A stretch of 64,000 nt of DNA, taken from assembly GCA_030680795.1 (NCBI GenBank), contig JAUXUL010000008.1, positions 28,367 to 92,366 on the forward strand. The letters run 5' to 3'. A program made the position numbers and the translations under genes. Below, piece after piece: positions 17,267-26,833 of the stretch. The notes under the pieces are model-generated. The model was not told the origin of the DNA and searched no databases. It saw only the letters and a list, made by a program, of their open reading frames with translations. The stretch is from Anaerolineales bacterium (GTDB lineage: Bacteria; Chloroflexota; Anaerolineae; Anaerolineales; Villigracilaceae). Each line of letters opens with the position of its first letter. Position 1 is the first letter of the stretch.

Positions 17267-18205
17267 TTAAGGAACTCCCCAACTTTTTCTATTTTGAATG
17301 TCAGCAACAATACTATGATAGCCAGGATAAATTGATGATGGTGAAACATCCAATTGAGCTAACAAACGAAGCAAATCACCCGCCTTAGTTACTGGCAATG
17401 TAAACTTTAGGAGTTTACAGCTACTAACATCTCGGCTTCGAGAACTGGAAGCTATTTTCTCCAAGATTACGTCAAATGGTAAAAAATCACCATCTCTTTC
17501 GTTAGTGTAATCGGGATGCACTAATGTAAACACCCCCTGTTGCGCCTTTAAGTTTGGATTGCTTGCCCCTGGAGCGGTAATACCTCTTAATGAGTATGAA
17601 TTTTTCACCATGGATGTCCGAAGACCAAACCATGGATAATAAAAACCCCAAACTACAATTGGGGATTCATTGTCGCTGTTTTTTCCATTATTTTCACGTT
17701 TAATTCCACCTTCGGCGGCGAAATAAGCTGCGCACAAGGAAGACAGAGTCCAATCTAACAATCGAGTTGGCACACCGTAATGCTGTGCTAAAGCGGTTAA
17801 AGACAAAACCTTTCCTAATGTAATCCATTCTACTGGATACTTATTAACAACATAGTGATCCATTCTAGCGTCATTGAGATTGGAACGCAATTCTTGGGAA
17901 TCGTCAGGAATCGGAAAACCGCGTTTATCGGCAATAGAAAAAAAGTCAAGCAGAAAATTTTTCTCAACTACAAGCAAATCCTTATAAGAGTCTATATTGT
18001 GCCTTGTCATAGATTTAATTTTAACTTCTCCATTTTTATCTTTACGGAAAAGCGAAGGTACTAATTTCCAATCCTGTCCTTGTCCCCTAAATAGCCAAGT
18101 AGGAGTTAATATATCACCTTGAAAATATTTCTCCGTAGGCAAAATGGCATACAAAAATTCACGCGCTGTTAAATAATTTTCCTCAACATACTCAATTTCA
18201 GCCAT
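17267..18205 (-). CDS. FRG-domain protein, AT-rich, inserted between two femAB genes
   Basis: 312 residues. FRG hallmarks are WLFRGQGQDWKLVPSLFR near residue 42, LAQHYGVPTRLLDWT near 140, NLKAQQGVFTLVHP and IYPGYHSI near the end. The FRG domain is found in many accessory and defence-linked proteins; its biochemical activity is not established. Base composition is clearly more AT-rich than the two flanking femAB genes, suggesting recent transfer. Its ATG lies inside the last codons of the upstream femAB gene (8-base overlap), and its stop is 5 bases before the next, so it has been inserted without breaking the operon. Confidence 0.88.
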   Translation of the reverse strand: MAEIEYVEENYLTAREFLYAILPTEKYFQGDILTPTWLFRGQGQDWKLVPSLFRKDKNGEVKIKSMTRHNIDSYKDLLVVEKNFLLDFFSIADKRGFPIPDDSQELRSNLNDARMDHYVVNKYPVEWITLGKVLSLTALAQHYGVPTRLLDWTLSSLCAAYFAAEGGIKRENNGKNSDNESPIVVWGFYYPWFGLRTSMVKNSYSLRGITAPGASNPNLKAQQGVFTLVHPDYTNERDGDFLPFDVILEKIASSSRSRDVSSCKLLKFTLPVTKAGDLLRLLAQLDVSPSSIYPGYHSIVADIQNRKSWGVP

Positions 18206-19196
18206 GATTACCTGCTCTATTTACATACCAAGTATAAGCCCAATACAACAACGGATTACAGACGCGGTCCAATGCTTGCGCGGCGCGTTTCAACTGTCCG
18301 CCGAAGCCTCGTTTGAAGCGGTAGACGCCCCAGAGTCCGTCGTGGCGGGTTTCGAAATTGGCTTCGAGTGTTTCTTCGTTTTCGTCGGGGACGCCCCAGA
18401 GATCGTATTCGTCACAGCCGCGCGCTTTTGCCCAGCGGATGGCTTCCCATTGCAAGAGATAGGTCGGCATGCGATTGCGTTCCTGGTCATTCGATGCGCC
18501 ATAGACATACCACGCGCGTTTGCCATTTGCAAAGACCATCAACGCAGCGAGAGGTTTGCCTTCGTATTCAGCGACCAATAACTCACATGTCCCTTTTGGA
18601 TGGAACAAGTTGTATGCGCGTTGATAGTATTCCAGTGAATGCACGCCGAAGTTATCTCGCCCGCCTGTGACGGCCATCATTTCATGGAAGGCATGGATAT
18701 CCTCCCATTTACGAACTGTCACCCCTTTTTTTTCAGCAAGGCGGATGTTGTAGCGGCATTTTGGTTTCATGCGTGCAAGAATTTGTTCTTCATCCTCTTT
18801 GGTGGAAACGATAATTGTACAGGGAGGCTGGATGTTATGAGGTGAAGGTTTGAAGGTTGAAAGTCGAAGATGAAATTCTTCAGTCCAGGCGTCGGGCTCA
18901 ACTTTGAGGAAGATGGCATGATTCTTTTTACAAATCGAATCCACCGCCTTCCAAAACTCTCCATCGTTCACTTTCCACTGTCCACCATCCACGGGTTTTG
19001 GCATGTAGCCGAGAGTCAAGCCCAAGGGCAGGCGGCGGAAGAGGATTTGTGCACCAACTTCGTTGTTTAGCATGAAGCGCACGGGTTTCCATCCAAAGCC
19101 TGCTTTAAGTTCGCCCCATTCGCCCATCTGAAGTAAATGTGCGTTGGGATGATGCTCTAAAAATTCATTCCAACCTGCGAGGGAAATTTGTGACAT
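18198..19196 (-). CDS. FemAB-family aminoacyltransferase (second of two)
   Basis: 332 residues, paralogous to the gene at 16092-17261: HPNAHLLQMGEWGELKAGFGW, MKPKCRYNIRLAEKKGVTVR, MPTYLLQWEAIRWAKARGC, EYDLWGVPDE and LWGVYRFKRGFGG align closely between them. It probably transfers amino acids to a cell-wall or surface precursor. The segment FHLRLSTFKPSPHNIQP is encoded by CTTCGACTTTCAACCTTC-type repeat DNA (18839-18872), so this copy carries an insertion too. It lies 14 bases downstream of the CapD-like gene and is likely in the same transcript. Confidence 0.88.
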   Translation of the reverse strand: MSQISLAGWNEFLEHHPNAHLLQMGEWGELKAGFGWKPVRFMLNNEVGAQILFRRLPLGLTLGYMPKPVDGGQWKVNDGEFWKAVDSICKKNHAIFLKVEPDAWTEEFHLRLSTFKPSPHNIQPPCTIIVSTKEDEEQILARMKPKCRYNIRLAEKKGVTVRKWEDIHAFHEMMAVTGGRDNFGVHSLEYYQRAYNLFHPKGTCELLVAEYEGKPLAALMVFANGKRAWYVYGASNDQERNRMPTYLLQWEAIRWAKARGCDEYDLWGVPDENEETLEANFETRHDGLWGVYRFKRGFGGQLKRAAQALDRVCNPLLYWAYTWYVNRAGNHG

Positions 19197-19210
19197 GATC
19201 TAGATCACCA

Positions 19211-21091
19211 TCAAAGCACGGATGTCATATCAGGTGGCAGAGTGGAGCGAATGGAACTGGAGGGGAGAAAATCATTGAGTGCGCGAATGAGATCATCGGT
19301 CTCGGAGTGAAGCGCAAATTGCGTAAGTTCTTCAACGACACGGTCAAGGGCTTCGCCATCCACTTTTTCCTCCTCAGCGGCGCGAAAAATTTCCGCATGC
19401 TGCGTCGGCTTGAATCGCATGCCTTCCTCCCAAAGGTCTTCCCTTAGTTTTTCTCCTGGACGAATCCCTGTAAAGGCAATATCGATATCACGATGCGGTT
19501 CCAAACCAGAAAGTTTTATCAGGTCTTCGGCAAGATCAAGAATGCGAACTTGCTGACCCATATTGAGCATGAATACTTCACCGCCCTGCCCCATCGAAGC
19601 GGCTTGCAATACAAGATGCACCGCTTCGGGAATGGTCATAAAATAACGATGCATTTCAGGATGTGTGACCGTGACGGGTCCACCGCGCGCAATTTGATTT
19701 TTGAAAAGCGGCACCACGCTGCCACGGCTGCCGAGCACATTTCCAAAACGAACCACCGAATACGCGCGCTTCGTGCGCTGAGCGGTATCGAGGACGATCA
19801 TCTCCGCAAGGCGCTTGGTGGCGCCCATGATGCTGACGGGACGAACGGCTTTATCTGTGGAAATGAGCACGAGTCTTTCGACCCCATACCTGTTCGCTGT
19901 TTCGACGATATTTCTCGTGCCGAGGATATTGTTCGTGACCGCCTCTGCGACATTCACTTCCATCAAAGGGACATGCTTATGTGCGGCGGCATGAAAGACC
20001 ACCTGCGGCTGGTGCAGTTTAAACATCTCGCCGATGCGGCTCGCATCGCGCACATCGGCAATGACAGGATGAACGGACAGGGAAGGCATATCTTCATTGA
20101 GTTCGAGCAGCGATTCAAAAATGCTGTTCTCCCCATGCCCGAGCAAGATAAGCTCCGCTGGTGACCAGCGCGCCACCTGATGGCAAATCTCACGTCCGAT
20201 GGAACCACCTGCGCCCGTGACCAGGACGCGTTTGCCGCCCAGGATCGAACCCACCAAATGATCATCAATTGTGACGGGCTCGCGGCGCAGCAGGTCGGTG
20301 ATATCCACTTCCCGCAATCGATTGACGCTGACCTTGCCGCCAATCAGTTCATACATACCCGGCATGGTACGCGAGGAGATTCCTTTTTGCCGGCAAGCGT
20401 CGTTAACCGAACGAATGATACGCCCGGGCGCGGATGGAATGGCGATGATGACTTCGTCCACCTGCTGATTATCGAGAACATCCGCAAGTTTATTTACCCT
20501 GCCGATGACAGAGACGCCGTAGATCTGATGATTCTGCTTGGCAGGGTCGTCATCGAGAAAGCCGACGGGAACCAGATTCAACTGGGACGATTTTTGCAAT
20601 TCGCGTACAACCAGCGCGCCCGCATCTCCAGCGCCAATGATGAGAGCGCGCCTGGCTTTTCCCTTGCGTGACGGAGTGTTCTGCTCTGCGAGGATGCGCA
20701 AAGCAAAGCGTGAGCCGCCGATCAGGACAAGTGACAGGAGCCAGTCAATGCCGAGCGCGGAGCGAGGCATGCCGGGTTGAATCCATCCAAAACTGATGAG
20801 TAAAAGCATCACGCCAGAGGTCAAGACGGAAGCAGCCGTCACAGCAACTGTGATCAAGCGAAGTTCGCTGGTGCTCGCATAGACCCACAAGCGGCGATAC
20901 AAACCGAAATAATAATAAACCGTGATTTTAACGAGTAATGCGACTGCGCACATTACAAGGGCGGCAGGGAAATAAAACGGCAGCTCTTTAACATCCAGGC
21001 GCAGGGCAAAACTACCCAGCACCGATACGATGATGAGGGCTATATCGCCAATTAAGACAAAGCGGTTACGAATGTGAGAGCTGGATGACAT
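19211..21091 (-). CDS. Membrane nucleotide-sugar 4,6-dehydratase, CapD/WbpM-like
   Basis: 626 residues. Four or five transmembrane segments (about 12-125) precede a CoA-binding-type Rossmann domain (RALIIGAGDAGALVVREL, about 145-270) and a catalytic SDR domain (RVLVTGAGGSIGREICHQVA, about 288-570). Members convert UDP-GlcNAc to 4-keto-6-deoxy intermediates used for rare sugars in capsule, O-antigen or glycoprotein glycans. It opens the surface-polysaccharide block that continues through an epimerase, a sugar transferase and GT2 upstream. The 14-base gap to the femAB gene contains TGATCTAGATCA, a 12-bp palindrome. Confidence 0.9.
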   Translation of the reverse strand: MSSSSHIRNRFVLIGDIALIIVSVLGSFALRLDVKELPFYFPAALVMCAVALLVKITVYYYFGLYRRLWVYASTSELRLITVAVTAASVLTSGVMLLLISFGWIQPGMPRSALGIDWLLSLVLIGGSRFALRILAEQNTPSRKGKARRALIIGAGDAGALVVRELQKSSQLNLVPVGFLDDDPAKQNHQIYGVSVIGRVNKLADVLDNQQVDEVIIAIPSAPGRIIRSVNDACRQKGISSRTMPGMYELIGGKVSVNRLREVDITDLLRREPVTIDDHLVGSILGGKRVLVTGAGGSIGREICHQVARWSPAELILLGHGENSIFESLLELNEDMPSLSVHPVIADVRDASRIGEMFKLHQPQVVFHAAAHKHVPLMEVNVAEAVTNNILGTRNIVETANRYGVERLVLISTDKAVRPVSIMGATKRLAEMIVLDTAQRTKRAYSVVRFGNVLGSRGSVVPLFKNQIARGGPVTVTHPEMHRYFMTIPEAVHLVLQAASMGQGGEVFMLNMGQQVRILDLAEDLIKLSGLEPHRDIDIAFTGIRPGEKLREDLWEEGMRFKPTQHAEIFRAAEEEKVDGEALDRVVEELTQFALHSETDDLIRALNDFLPSSSIRSTLPPDMTSVL

Positions 21092-21198
21092 TTGAAAGGG
21101 TGAGTGATGAATTGCAAAGGATGAAAGAAATTTAAAACGTAATATGAATTGCGCAGAATATGTTTACGCACTTAGGTATTTGCAAACCCGTGCATAGA

Positions 21199-22122
21199 TT
21201 AACCACCACGCATCTCTTTCACCGCTTCTTTCACACCTTCGGCCAAATTGACTTGAGGTTTGAAGCCGAGGACATCCATTATTTTCCCTGGTGCGCCAAG
21301 GGAACGATAGATATCGCCTGTACGCGGTTCGGCGTGAATAGGTTTGGGAGCATCGGGAAAGATTTCATAAAGAATGTCAACCAGGTCAAGCAGCCGAGTC
21401 TCGACACCAGTGCAGACGTTGAAGATCTGCCCCGCTGCGGCGGGATGTTCGGATGCGAGCAAATTCGCCTGCACCACGTCACGAACATTGACGAGGTCAC
21501 GAGTCTGGCCGCCGTCACCGAAGATCGTGATCGGTTTATTGTCCAGCATACGGCGGATGAAGATCGGCACTGCCGCGGCATACATGGAGTCGGGTCGCTG
21601 GCGCGGGCCATAGACATTGAAATACCGCAAAGCAGCCACTTCCAGTCCGAATTGATGGGTGAATAATTCAGCGTACATTTCAGCCACTCGTTTTGAGATG
21701 GCATAAGGCGATAGCTGACGAAGCGGGGTTTCTTCTACGAGGGGCATGGCATCCGAGTCACCATAGACTGCCGCGCTGGATGCGATCACAACGCGCCTGA
21801 CGCCTGCCTTGCGCGCCGCGTCAAACAATAAAGATGTGCCTGTAATGTTCACATCAAAACATTCCTGCGGCTTTTCCATCGATTCAGGAACGGAGACGAA
21901 CGCCGCTTCATGGAAGATGATCTCGACACCTTTGACAGCCTGCGTAACTTTGGATACATCACGCAGATCACCTTCGAGAATTTCAATATCCAAATCTTTC
22001 AAATTCTCACGTTTGCCTGATGAGAAGTTATCTAATACGCGAACCTGGCCGCCTCCCTGCAGCAGAGTAGACGCAACATGAGATCCAATAAACCCTGCGC
22101 CGCCTGTCACCAAATATTTCAT
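21199..22122 (-). CDS. NAD-dependent sugar epimerase/dehydratase (UDP-glucose 4-epimerase-like)
   Basis: 307 residues. The glycine motif GGAGFIGSHVAS and the SDR catalytic pair in SSAAVYGDS and SPYAISKRVAE (YxxxK) are intact. YFNVYGPRQRPDSMYAAAVP and RDLVNVRDVVQANLLA place it among extended SDRs of the GalE/WbpP type. Its likely role is supplying a UDP-hexose or HexNAc for the polysaccharide made by this locus. Its ATG at 22122 directly abuts the stop of the sugar transferase gene (22123), so the two are translated from one message. Confidence 0.9.
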   Translation of the reverse strand: MKYLVTGGAGFIGSHVASTLLQGGGQVRVLDNFSSGKRENLKDLDIEILEGDLRDVSKVTQAVKGVEIIFHEAAFVSVPESMEKPQECFDVNITGTSLLFDAARKAGVRRVVIASSAAVYGDSDAMPLVEETPLRQLSPYAISKRVAEMYAELFTHQFGLEVAALRYFNVYGPRQRPDSMYAAAVPIFIRRMLDNKPITIFGDGGQTRDLVNVRDVVQANLLASEHPAAAGQIFNVCTGVETRLLDLVDILYEIFPDAPKPIHAEPRTGDIYRSLGAPGKIMDVLGFKPQVNLAEGVKEAVKEMRGG

Positions 22123-23565
22123 TTATCTGCCTGTCCTTCTTAAGACCGTACCAATCGTACGCAGGACAGTATTGAAATCCAGGCTAAGGGTACGATGCTT
22201 AATATAATACAGGTCGTATTCAAGTTTTACAACGGTCTCTCTTACAGTGGCAACGTATCCATAATTGATCTGCGCCCAGCCCGTGAGGCCGGGTTTTACA
22301 AGCAGACGCGCACGGTAAAACGGAATTTTCTTTTGATACTCAGCCACCAATTCAGGACGTTCAGCGCGCGGACCTACCAGGCTGATCTCGCCGCGCAAGA
22401 CACTCAAAAATTGAGGCATTTCATCCAGGCGTGTGTGCCGCAAAAAATTACCGACTCGAGTCACACGCGGATCATTATCCACGGCTATTTTAACTTCGCC
22501 ATACTCCTCTGCGTTTTGCTTCATGGTGCGGAACTTGAGAATTCTAAAAACCTTGCCTCCCCTGCCAAGCCTGGGTTGGGAATAGAAGATCGGGAATCCG
22601 CTTTCCAAGAGGATGGCAAGCGATATGAATGGGAAAATAAAAGCGAAGATCAGACATCCAAAAGCGCCGCCCAAAATATCCATCAACCTCTTGGAAAGTT
22701 CATACATGCCGCTGACTCGCACCTGATCCACAAAAGAGCGGATGACCCAGTCCGACTCGAGATGCTCAATCGGCACGCGCTGGGTCAACTCTTCATACAT
22801 AATCGGCATGCGTGATACTTCCACACCGCGCTCCTGCGTATCCAGGATGGTTTGAAAAGTTTCGCCCTTGATCTCGCCGTTTATCGCCACCACAATATCT
22901 GAAACGCGATAATCTTCCACAAGGTCCAAAAGGTGCTCGCTGGTTCCAAGCACAGCAAAACCATAATAGGATTTGCTCTTCTTTATTAAATCATCATCTA
23001 TGAATCCAAGCAAAAGAAAAGGCGGCGGGCTGAGTTTGCGATAAATATCCGCCAGGGAGTGACCTGCCTTGCCCGCGCCCACGATCAGCACACGGCGCAT
23101 TAACCCTGACGAGGTGTAGAGTCGAATATAGATGGCGCGCCAGCCCAGAGTTAAGATCGAGGCGATGACAAGGAATGCGCCAACTGCAATACGCGGGAGA
23201 GAGTTCGGGTCGAGATTGATCGTAAAGAGCAGGGAATACGCCAGTAAACCAACGATCGGCGCCACCGCAATTCCGCGCAGTGTCTTCCTCCAATTTGCCG
23301 CGGAGTGCGGGTCGTATGATTCCACCATCAACAAAAGCCAGACAAGAGGAAGCAGGTAAAACCAAAGTGGAACTTCGATTGTGAGAAGGCGTTCGGCTCG
23401 GCCTGGCGCTATCCCGCTTTCGATCAGTTTATAAAGAGAATACTGATACCAAAAATAAATTGCGCCGCCCATGGCGCTAACAGATGCAATAAAATCTCCC
23501 ACCATCAAAATGGTACGCTGCTCGCTTGGTCTTAAACGTAAAGAAGGACGATAGATATCAGCCAT
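22123..23565 (-). CDS. Polyprenyl-phosphate sugar-1-phosphate transferase (WbaP-like)
   Basis: 480 residues. Several N-terminal transmembrane helices (about 15-120) are followed by a Rossmann-like region (LIVGAGKAGHSLADIYRKL) and the C-terminal bacterial sugar transferase domain beginning KRLMDILGGAFGC, with GRGGKVFRILKFRTM and RLDEMPQFLSVLRGEISLVGPR. It starts glycan assembly by transferring a sugar phosphate to undecaprenyl phosphate at the inner face of the membrane. It overlaps the GT2 gene by 8 bases and abuts the epimerase gene, so this is the core of an exopolysaccharide operon. Confidence 0.93.
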   Translation of the reverse strand: MADIYRPSLRLRPSEQRTILMVGDFIASVSAMGGAIYFWYQYSLYKLIESGIAPGRAERLLTIEVPLWFYLLPLVWLLLMVESYDPHSAANWRKTLRGIAVAPIVGLLAYSLLFTINLDPNSLPRIAVGAFLVIASILTLGWRAIYIRLYTSSGLMRRVLIVGAGKAGHSLADIYRKLSPPPFLLLGFIDDDLIKKSKSYYGFAVLGTSEHLLDLVEDYRVSDIVVAINGEIKGETFQTILDTQERGVEVSRMPIMYEELTQRVPIEHLESDWVIRSFVDQVRVSGMYELSKRLMDILGGAFGCLIFAFIFPFISLAILLESGFPIFYSQPRLGRGGKVFRILKFRTMKQNAEEYGEVKIAVDNDPRVTRVGNFLRHTRLDEMPQFLSVLRGEISLVGPRAERPELVAEYQKKIPFYRARLLVKPGLTGWAQINYGYVATVRETVVKLEYDLYYIKHRTLSLDFNTVLRTIGTVLRRTGR

Positions 23566-24568
23566 TTTTATTAAACAAATTTATGATGCCGCTCCACAAA
23601 AAACCCGCACCCCAGGCTAAATGCATAGTTGAGATCGCAAGCGGCAACCCCAAAAGAAGAAAGCCTTTCCGTTTCTTAATTGCCAGTTTCAAACCAGCCA
23701 AACTCAGCGAAGCAAAATAAATGAATACCTGCGCCGCGAGTACAGACCGCATCAACACAACCCAGAAGGATAACACAATCAAGACAATCAAACTGAACAC
23801 GAAGACAGGCGGTAAAGCCTGCCGCCAGCGCAAAGTGTGCGGATAACGCCTGAGCATTTTAAATTTCCAATAACCGTAACGCCAGTATTGGAGTGCAAGT
23901 TTTCCAAATGTACTGCGCGAAAAATAAATACAGCGAATGGACGGCTCCAGCCAGACCGTTCCGCCTGATTCACGCACGCGTGTGTTGAACTCGTAATCTT
24001 CATTCGCGAGCAAGGTTTCATCAAAGCCGCCAATCTTATCGATCAACGCACGGCTGAAGGAACCAAAAGGCACAGTATCCACTGCGCCCGCTTTTGCATT
24101 GAGGCGATACAGCGCGTCCCCCACTCCCAAAGGATGCGCCGCCGCAAAGGAAATAGATTCAGCCACCCAGGTTTCAGCGCTCGCACGGATCTCCCACACA
24201 CCGCCCACGTTATCCCCTTTGCCTGATTGATGAGCCGAGACGCAACGCTCCACATATTCAGGAATGGGCATGGAATGCGCATCCAAACGGATAATGATCT
24301 CGCCTCTTGACTCACGAATGGCCTGATTCAATCCCGAGGGAATCGTCCGCACCGAATTCTCAACCACGCGCACAACCAGATCGGCATGCTCCTTTTGGAA
24401 TGCAGCGATCACCTCCCGCGTACGGTCCGTGGACAAGCCATCAGAGATGATCAATTCCATCTGCTCACGCGCATAAGTCTGCGCGAGAATGGAATCCAAC
24501 AAATGGCGGATCGTGGCTTGCTCGTTGTAGCACGGAACAATGATGGAGACAAAAGGCAAGATGGTCAT
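23558..24568 (-). CDS. Family 2 glycosyltransferase with C-terminal membrane helices
   Basis: 336 residues. A GT-A domain opens with VSIIVPCYNEQATIRHLLDSI; the metal-binding motif is RLDAHSMP, followed by FDETLLANEDYEFNTRVRESGG. Three hydrophobic segments near 250-330 (FVFSLIVLIVLSFWVV and others) anchor it in the membrane, as in ExoA-type enzymes. It probably adds a sugar to the lipid-linked intermediate made by the adjacent WbaP-like protein. It is the first gene of the polysaccharide block, overlapping the next by 8 bases. Confidence 0.9.
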   Translation of the reverse strand: MTILPFVSIIVPCYNEQATIRHLLDSILAQTYAREQMELIISDGLSTDRTREVIAAFQKEHADLVVRVVENSVRTIPSGLNQAIRESRGEIIIRLDAHSMPIPEYVERCVSAHQSGKGDNVGGVWEIRASAETWVAESISFAAAHPLGVGDALYRLNAKAGAVDTVPFGSFSRALIDKIGGFDETLLANEDYEFNTRVRESGGTVWLEPSIRCIYFSRSTFGKLALQYWRYGYWKFKMLRRYPHTLRWRQALPPVFVFSLIVLIVLSFWVVLMRSVLAAQVFIYFASLSLAGLKLAIKKRKGFLLLGLPLAISTMHLAWGAGFLWSGIINLFNKNG

Positions 24569-24621
24569 TCTTGTGATTTAGGCATGGATTCGCAGCCAAA
24601 AGAAAGGCGGCGGGAAGGTAA

Positions 24622-26052
24622 TTATTTACGAAGAGTAATTGCATCCGCAGATCTGGGAACAAGAGGCAAAAAAACATCAAAGGTTGTTCCCTCCCCCAAC
24701 CTGCTGCGGACGCTAATTCTACCACCATGAGCCTGCACAATTTCATATGCAATCGCCAGCCCCAGGCCTGCACCATGTTTCTCGCCGCCCCTGCGGGCAG
24801 GGTCAGCCTGATAAAACCGTTCAAAGATCTGCGCTTGGCTCTCCTCTGGAATCCCTGCACCTGTATCAATAACCGAGATGAGCATTTCATTATTTTCAAC
24901 CGAAGCCCGCAACGAGATCAACCCTGCGCGCGGAGTGAACTTAAGCGCATTATCCACCAGGTTGGTAAAGACCTGCGCCATGCGGTCACCATCCGCAGGC
25001 ACGGCTGGCAAATTTGATGGAACATTCACTTCAATATTCACACCCGTCCTCTGCAATTGCGGTGAAAATTTTTCTGCAATAGCATTTAACAAAGCGGGCA
25101 TATTCACAGGTGTCATTGTGATATCTGCTGTGCCTGCGTCCAGCCGCGCAAGATCAAGCAAATCCAGCACCATGCGGTGCATCCGCCCCGACTCGGTATA
25201 GATCACCTGCGCGGCTTGCTGGCGCGATTCGTTCGCATCGGCTGTGCCATCCAGGATCGCCTGGGCGAATCCCTGGACGGAAGTGAGCGGCGTTTTCAAT
25301 TCATGCGAGACATTCGCCACAAATTCGCGCTGTGACTTTTGACCCGCCTGCATGCGCGCAATCATGGCATTGAAGGCCCGCGTCAATTCCTGGACCTCGT
25401 GCGGGCCGCTCGTTTCAACAGGCTTGATCTCCTCTGAGGGTAGCAGACGCGCCACCAGCACTACTTTTTGCAGCGGATCTGCGATCCAGCGCGCAAAAAA
25501 GAAAGCAACCACAAGCGAAAGCAACAGTGCGATCAGGCCGCCTTGCAGGATGAGAGGCAAAAATTCCTCTCTAAAAACATTCAAAATTGATATACGCGGA
25601 CGTGGAGCTGCCACCATCAAAAAGGAACCGTCTGGCAGTTTCTCAACCGTATAAAGCCAGGATGCACCGTTTTCATCGCGCGCAAGGGGTATCGTATTGC
25701 GAGTCAAAATTCTTCTTTCGGGGAAGGGGAGCACAACTTCCCTGTCAGCGTATGTATCCAAAATAATTTGTCTATCCTGGGAATACAACAAAATTCGGAC
25801 GTTAAAAGTATGCGAGGCTCTTACTGCCGTTGTGGAAATAGACTGGGATTGCGGCGCATTCCCACGCTCCATAACAACTGCCTGCACGGCCCGCAACCGT
25901 TCCAGAGTTTGACGATAAAGGATGGGATTGCGGATCAGGGACACAAACATAATCATCGCCACAACACCTAAGGCTGTAACAATGATGAGTGCATAACTTA
26001 ACCAGAGACGGGAGCGAAGGGAGGAAAACATGGGGAGAAGAAATTGTGTCAT
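24622..26052 (-). CDS. Membrane sensor histidine kinase (HAMP-HisKA-HATPase)
   Basis: 476 residues. There are two transmembrane helices (about 17-37 and 162-187) enclosing an extracytoplasmic region, then HAMP, HisKA with NVSHELKTPLTSVQGF (His near 249) and HATPase_c with VFTNLVDNALKFTPRAG and GAGLGLAIAYEIVQAHGG. It pairs with the response regulator just upstream. The ATG at 26052 lies inside the terminal inverted repeat of a 101-bp repeat element. The ancestral start may be the ATG at 26031 (MFSSLRSRLW). Neither has a clear ribosome site, so the insertion may have weakened coupling to the regulator gene. Confidence 0.93.
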   Translation of the reverse strand: MTQFLLPMFSSLRSRLWLSYALIIVTALGVVAMIMFVSLIRNPILYRQTLERLRAVQAVVMERGNAPQSQSISTTAVRASHTFNVRILLYSQDRQIILDTYADREVVLPFPERRILTRNTIPLARDENGASWLYTVEKLPDGSFLMVAAPRPRISILNVFREEFLPLILQGGLIALLLSLVVAFFFARWIADPLQKVVLVARLLPSEEIKPVETSGPHEVQELTRAFNAMIARMQAGQKSQREFVANVSHELKTPLTSVQGFAQAILDGTADANESRQQAAQVIYTESGRMHRMVLDLLDLARLDAGTADITMTPVNMPALLNAIAEKFSPQLQRTGVNIEVNVPSNLPAVPADGDRMAQVFTNLVDNALKFTPRAGLISLRASVENNEMLISVIDTGAGIPEESQAQIFERFYQADPARRGGEKHGAGLGLAIAYEIVQAHGGRISVRSRLGEGTTFDVFLPLVPRSADAITLRK

Positions 26053-26148
26053 TGCGAGCCGCCGTTCTTGTACATTGGTGGCGAAGCAATCTCAGTGTCG
26101 TTAAGGGAGATTGCTTCAGGCTAAGCGCAAGAGCGCCCTCGCAATGAC
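26048..26148. mobile_element. 101-bp MITE-like palindromic element between regulator and kinase genes
   Basis: Perfect 11-bp ends GTCATTGCGAG (26048-26058) and CTCGCAATGAC (26138-26148) flank an inner inverted pair GAAGCAATCTC/GAGATTGCTTC. No coding capacity. It separates two genes that are normally adjacent or overlapping, and it supplies the first codon of the kinase frame. Confidence 0.8.
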
Positions 26149-26149
26149 A

Positions 26150-26830
26150 TTATGTTACCAGTTTATACCCAACACCTGTCACTGTTTCTATCTTAACACT
26201 CCCGCCGTCCAGTTTCTTGCGGAGGTGGGCAATATGCACATCAACAGTGCGGGTTTGACCGTAATAATCAAATCCCCAGGCTAGTTGTAGTAATTGTTCG
26301 CGGGTAAACACCCGCCCGGGTTGTTCTGCCAGGGTGAGTAAAAGGTCAAATTCCTGGGTACGCAGGTCGAGGGTATGCGAAGCGAGGCGGGCTTCCCGTG
26401 TGACAGGGTCAATGGTCAAATCGCCGCGCTGTACCGCTTTGCCATCCCCATGCATCTTGTTATCGCCCCTGCGTAAAATGGCTTTGACGCGCGCAACCAA
26501 TTCACGCGGATTGAAAGGCTTGGTGAGGTAGTCATCCGCGCCGAGTTCCAGGCCGAGTATCTTATCAATATCCTCATCCCGCGCGGTCAACATGATGATC
26601 GGGGTTTGATCTCCGCTGGCGCGCAATTTTTTGCAAACTTCAAAACCATCCAGTTTTGGGAGCATCACATCCAACACGATCAAGGCAGGATGGTGTTTTG
26701 CAACTGCTGCAAGCGCGGATTCACCATCTGAAATTCCCTGCACGCGAAAGCCCTCGCGCTCGAAATACATCCGCGCAAGTTGAATAATGGAGGGTTCGTC
26801 ATCAACCAGCAGGATCAATTCAGACGACAT
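26150..26830 (-). CDS. OmpR/PhoB-family response regulator
   Basis: 226 residues. The receiver domain (1-120) has the acidic pair in LVDDEP, the phospho-acceptor in LIVLDVMLPKLDGF near residue 54, Thr in MLTARDED and Lys in LTKPFNPREL. The C-terminal winged helix (about 130-226) contains EFDLLLTLAEQPGRVFTREQLL and RTVDVHIAHLRKKLDG. It presumably controls transcription in response to the adjacent kinase. Its start is 3 bases after the stop of the RidA gene, so RidA, regulator and kinase form one unit. Targets are not evident. Confidence 0.95.
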   Translation of the reverse strand: MSSELILLVDDEPSIIQLARMYFEREGFRVQGISDGESALAAVAKHHPALIVLDVMLPKLDGFEVCKKLRASGDQTPIIMLTARDEDIDKILGLELGADDYLTKPFNPRELVARVKAILRRGDNKMHGDGKAVQRGDLTIDPVTREARLASHTLDLRTQEFDLLLTLAEQPGRVFTREQLLQLAWGFDYYGQTRTVDVHIAHLRKKLDGGSVKIETVTGVGYKLVT

Positions 26831-26833
26831 GGT

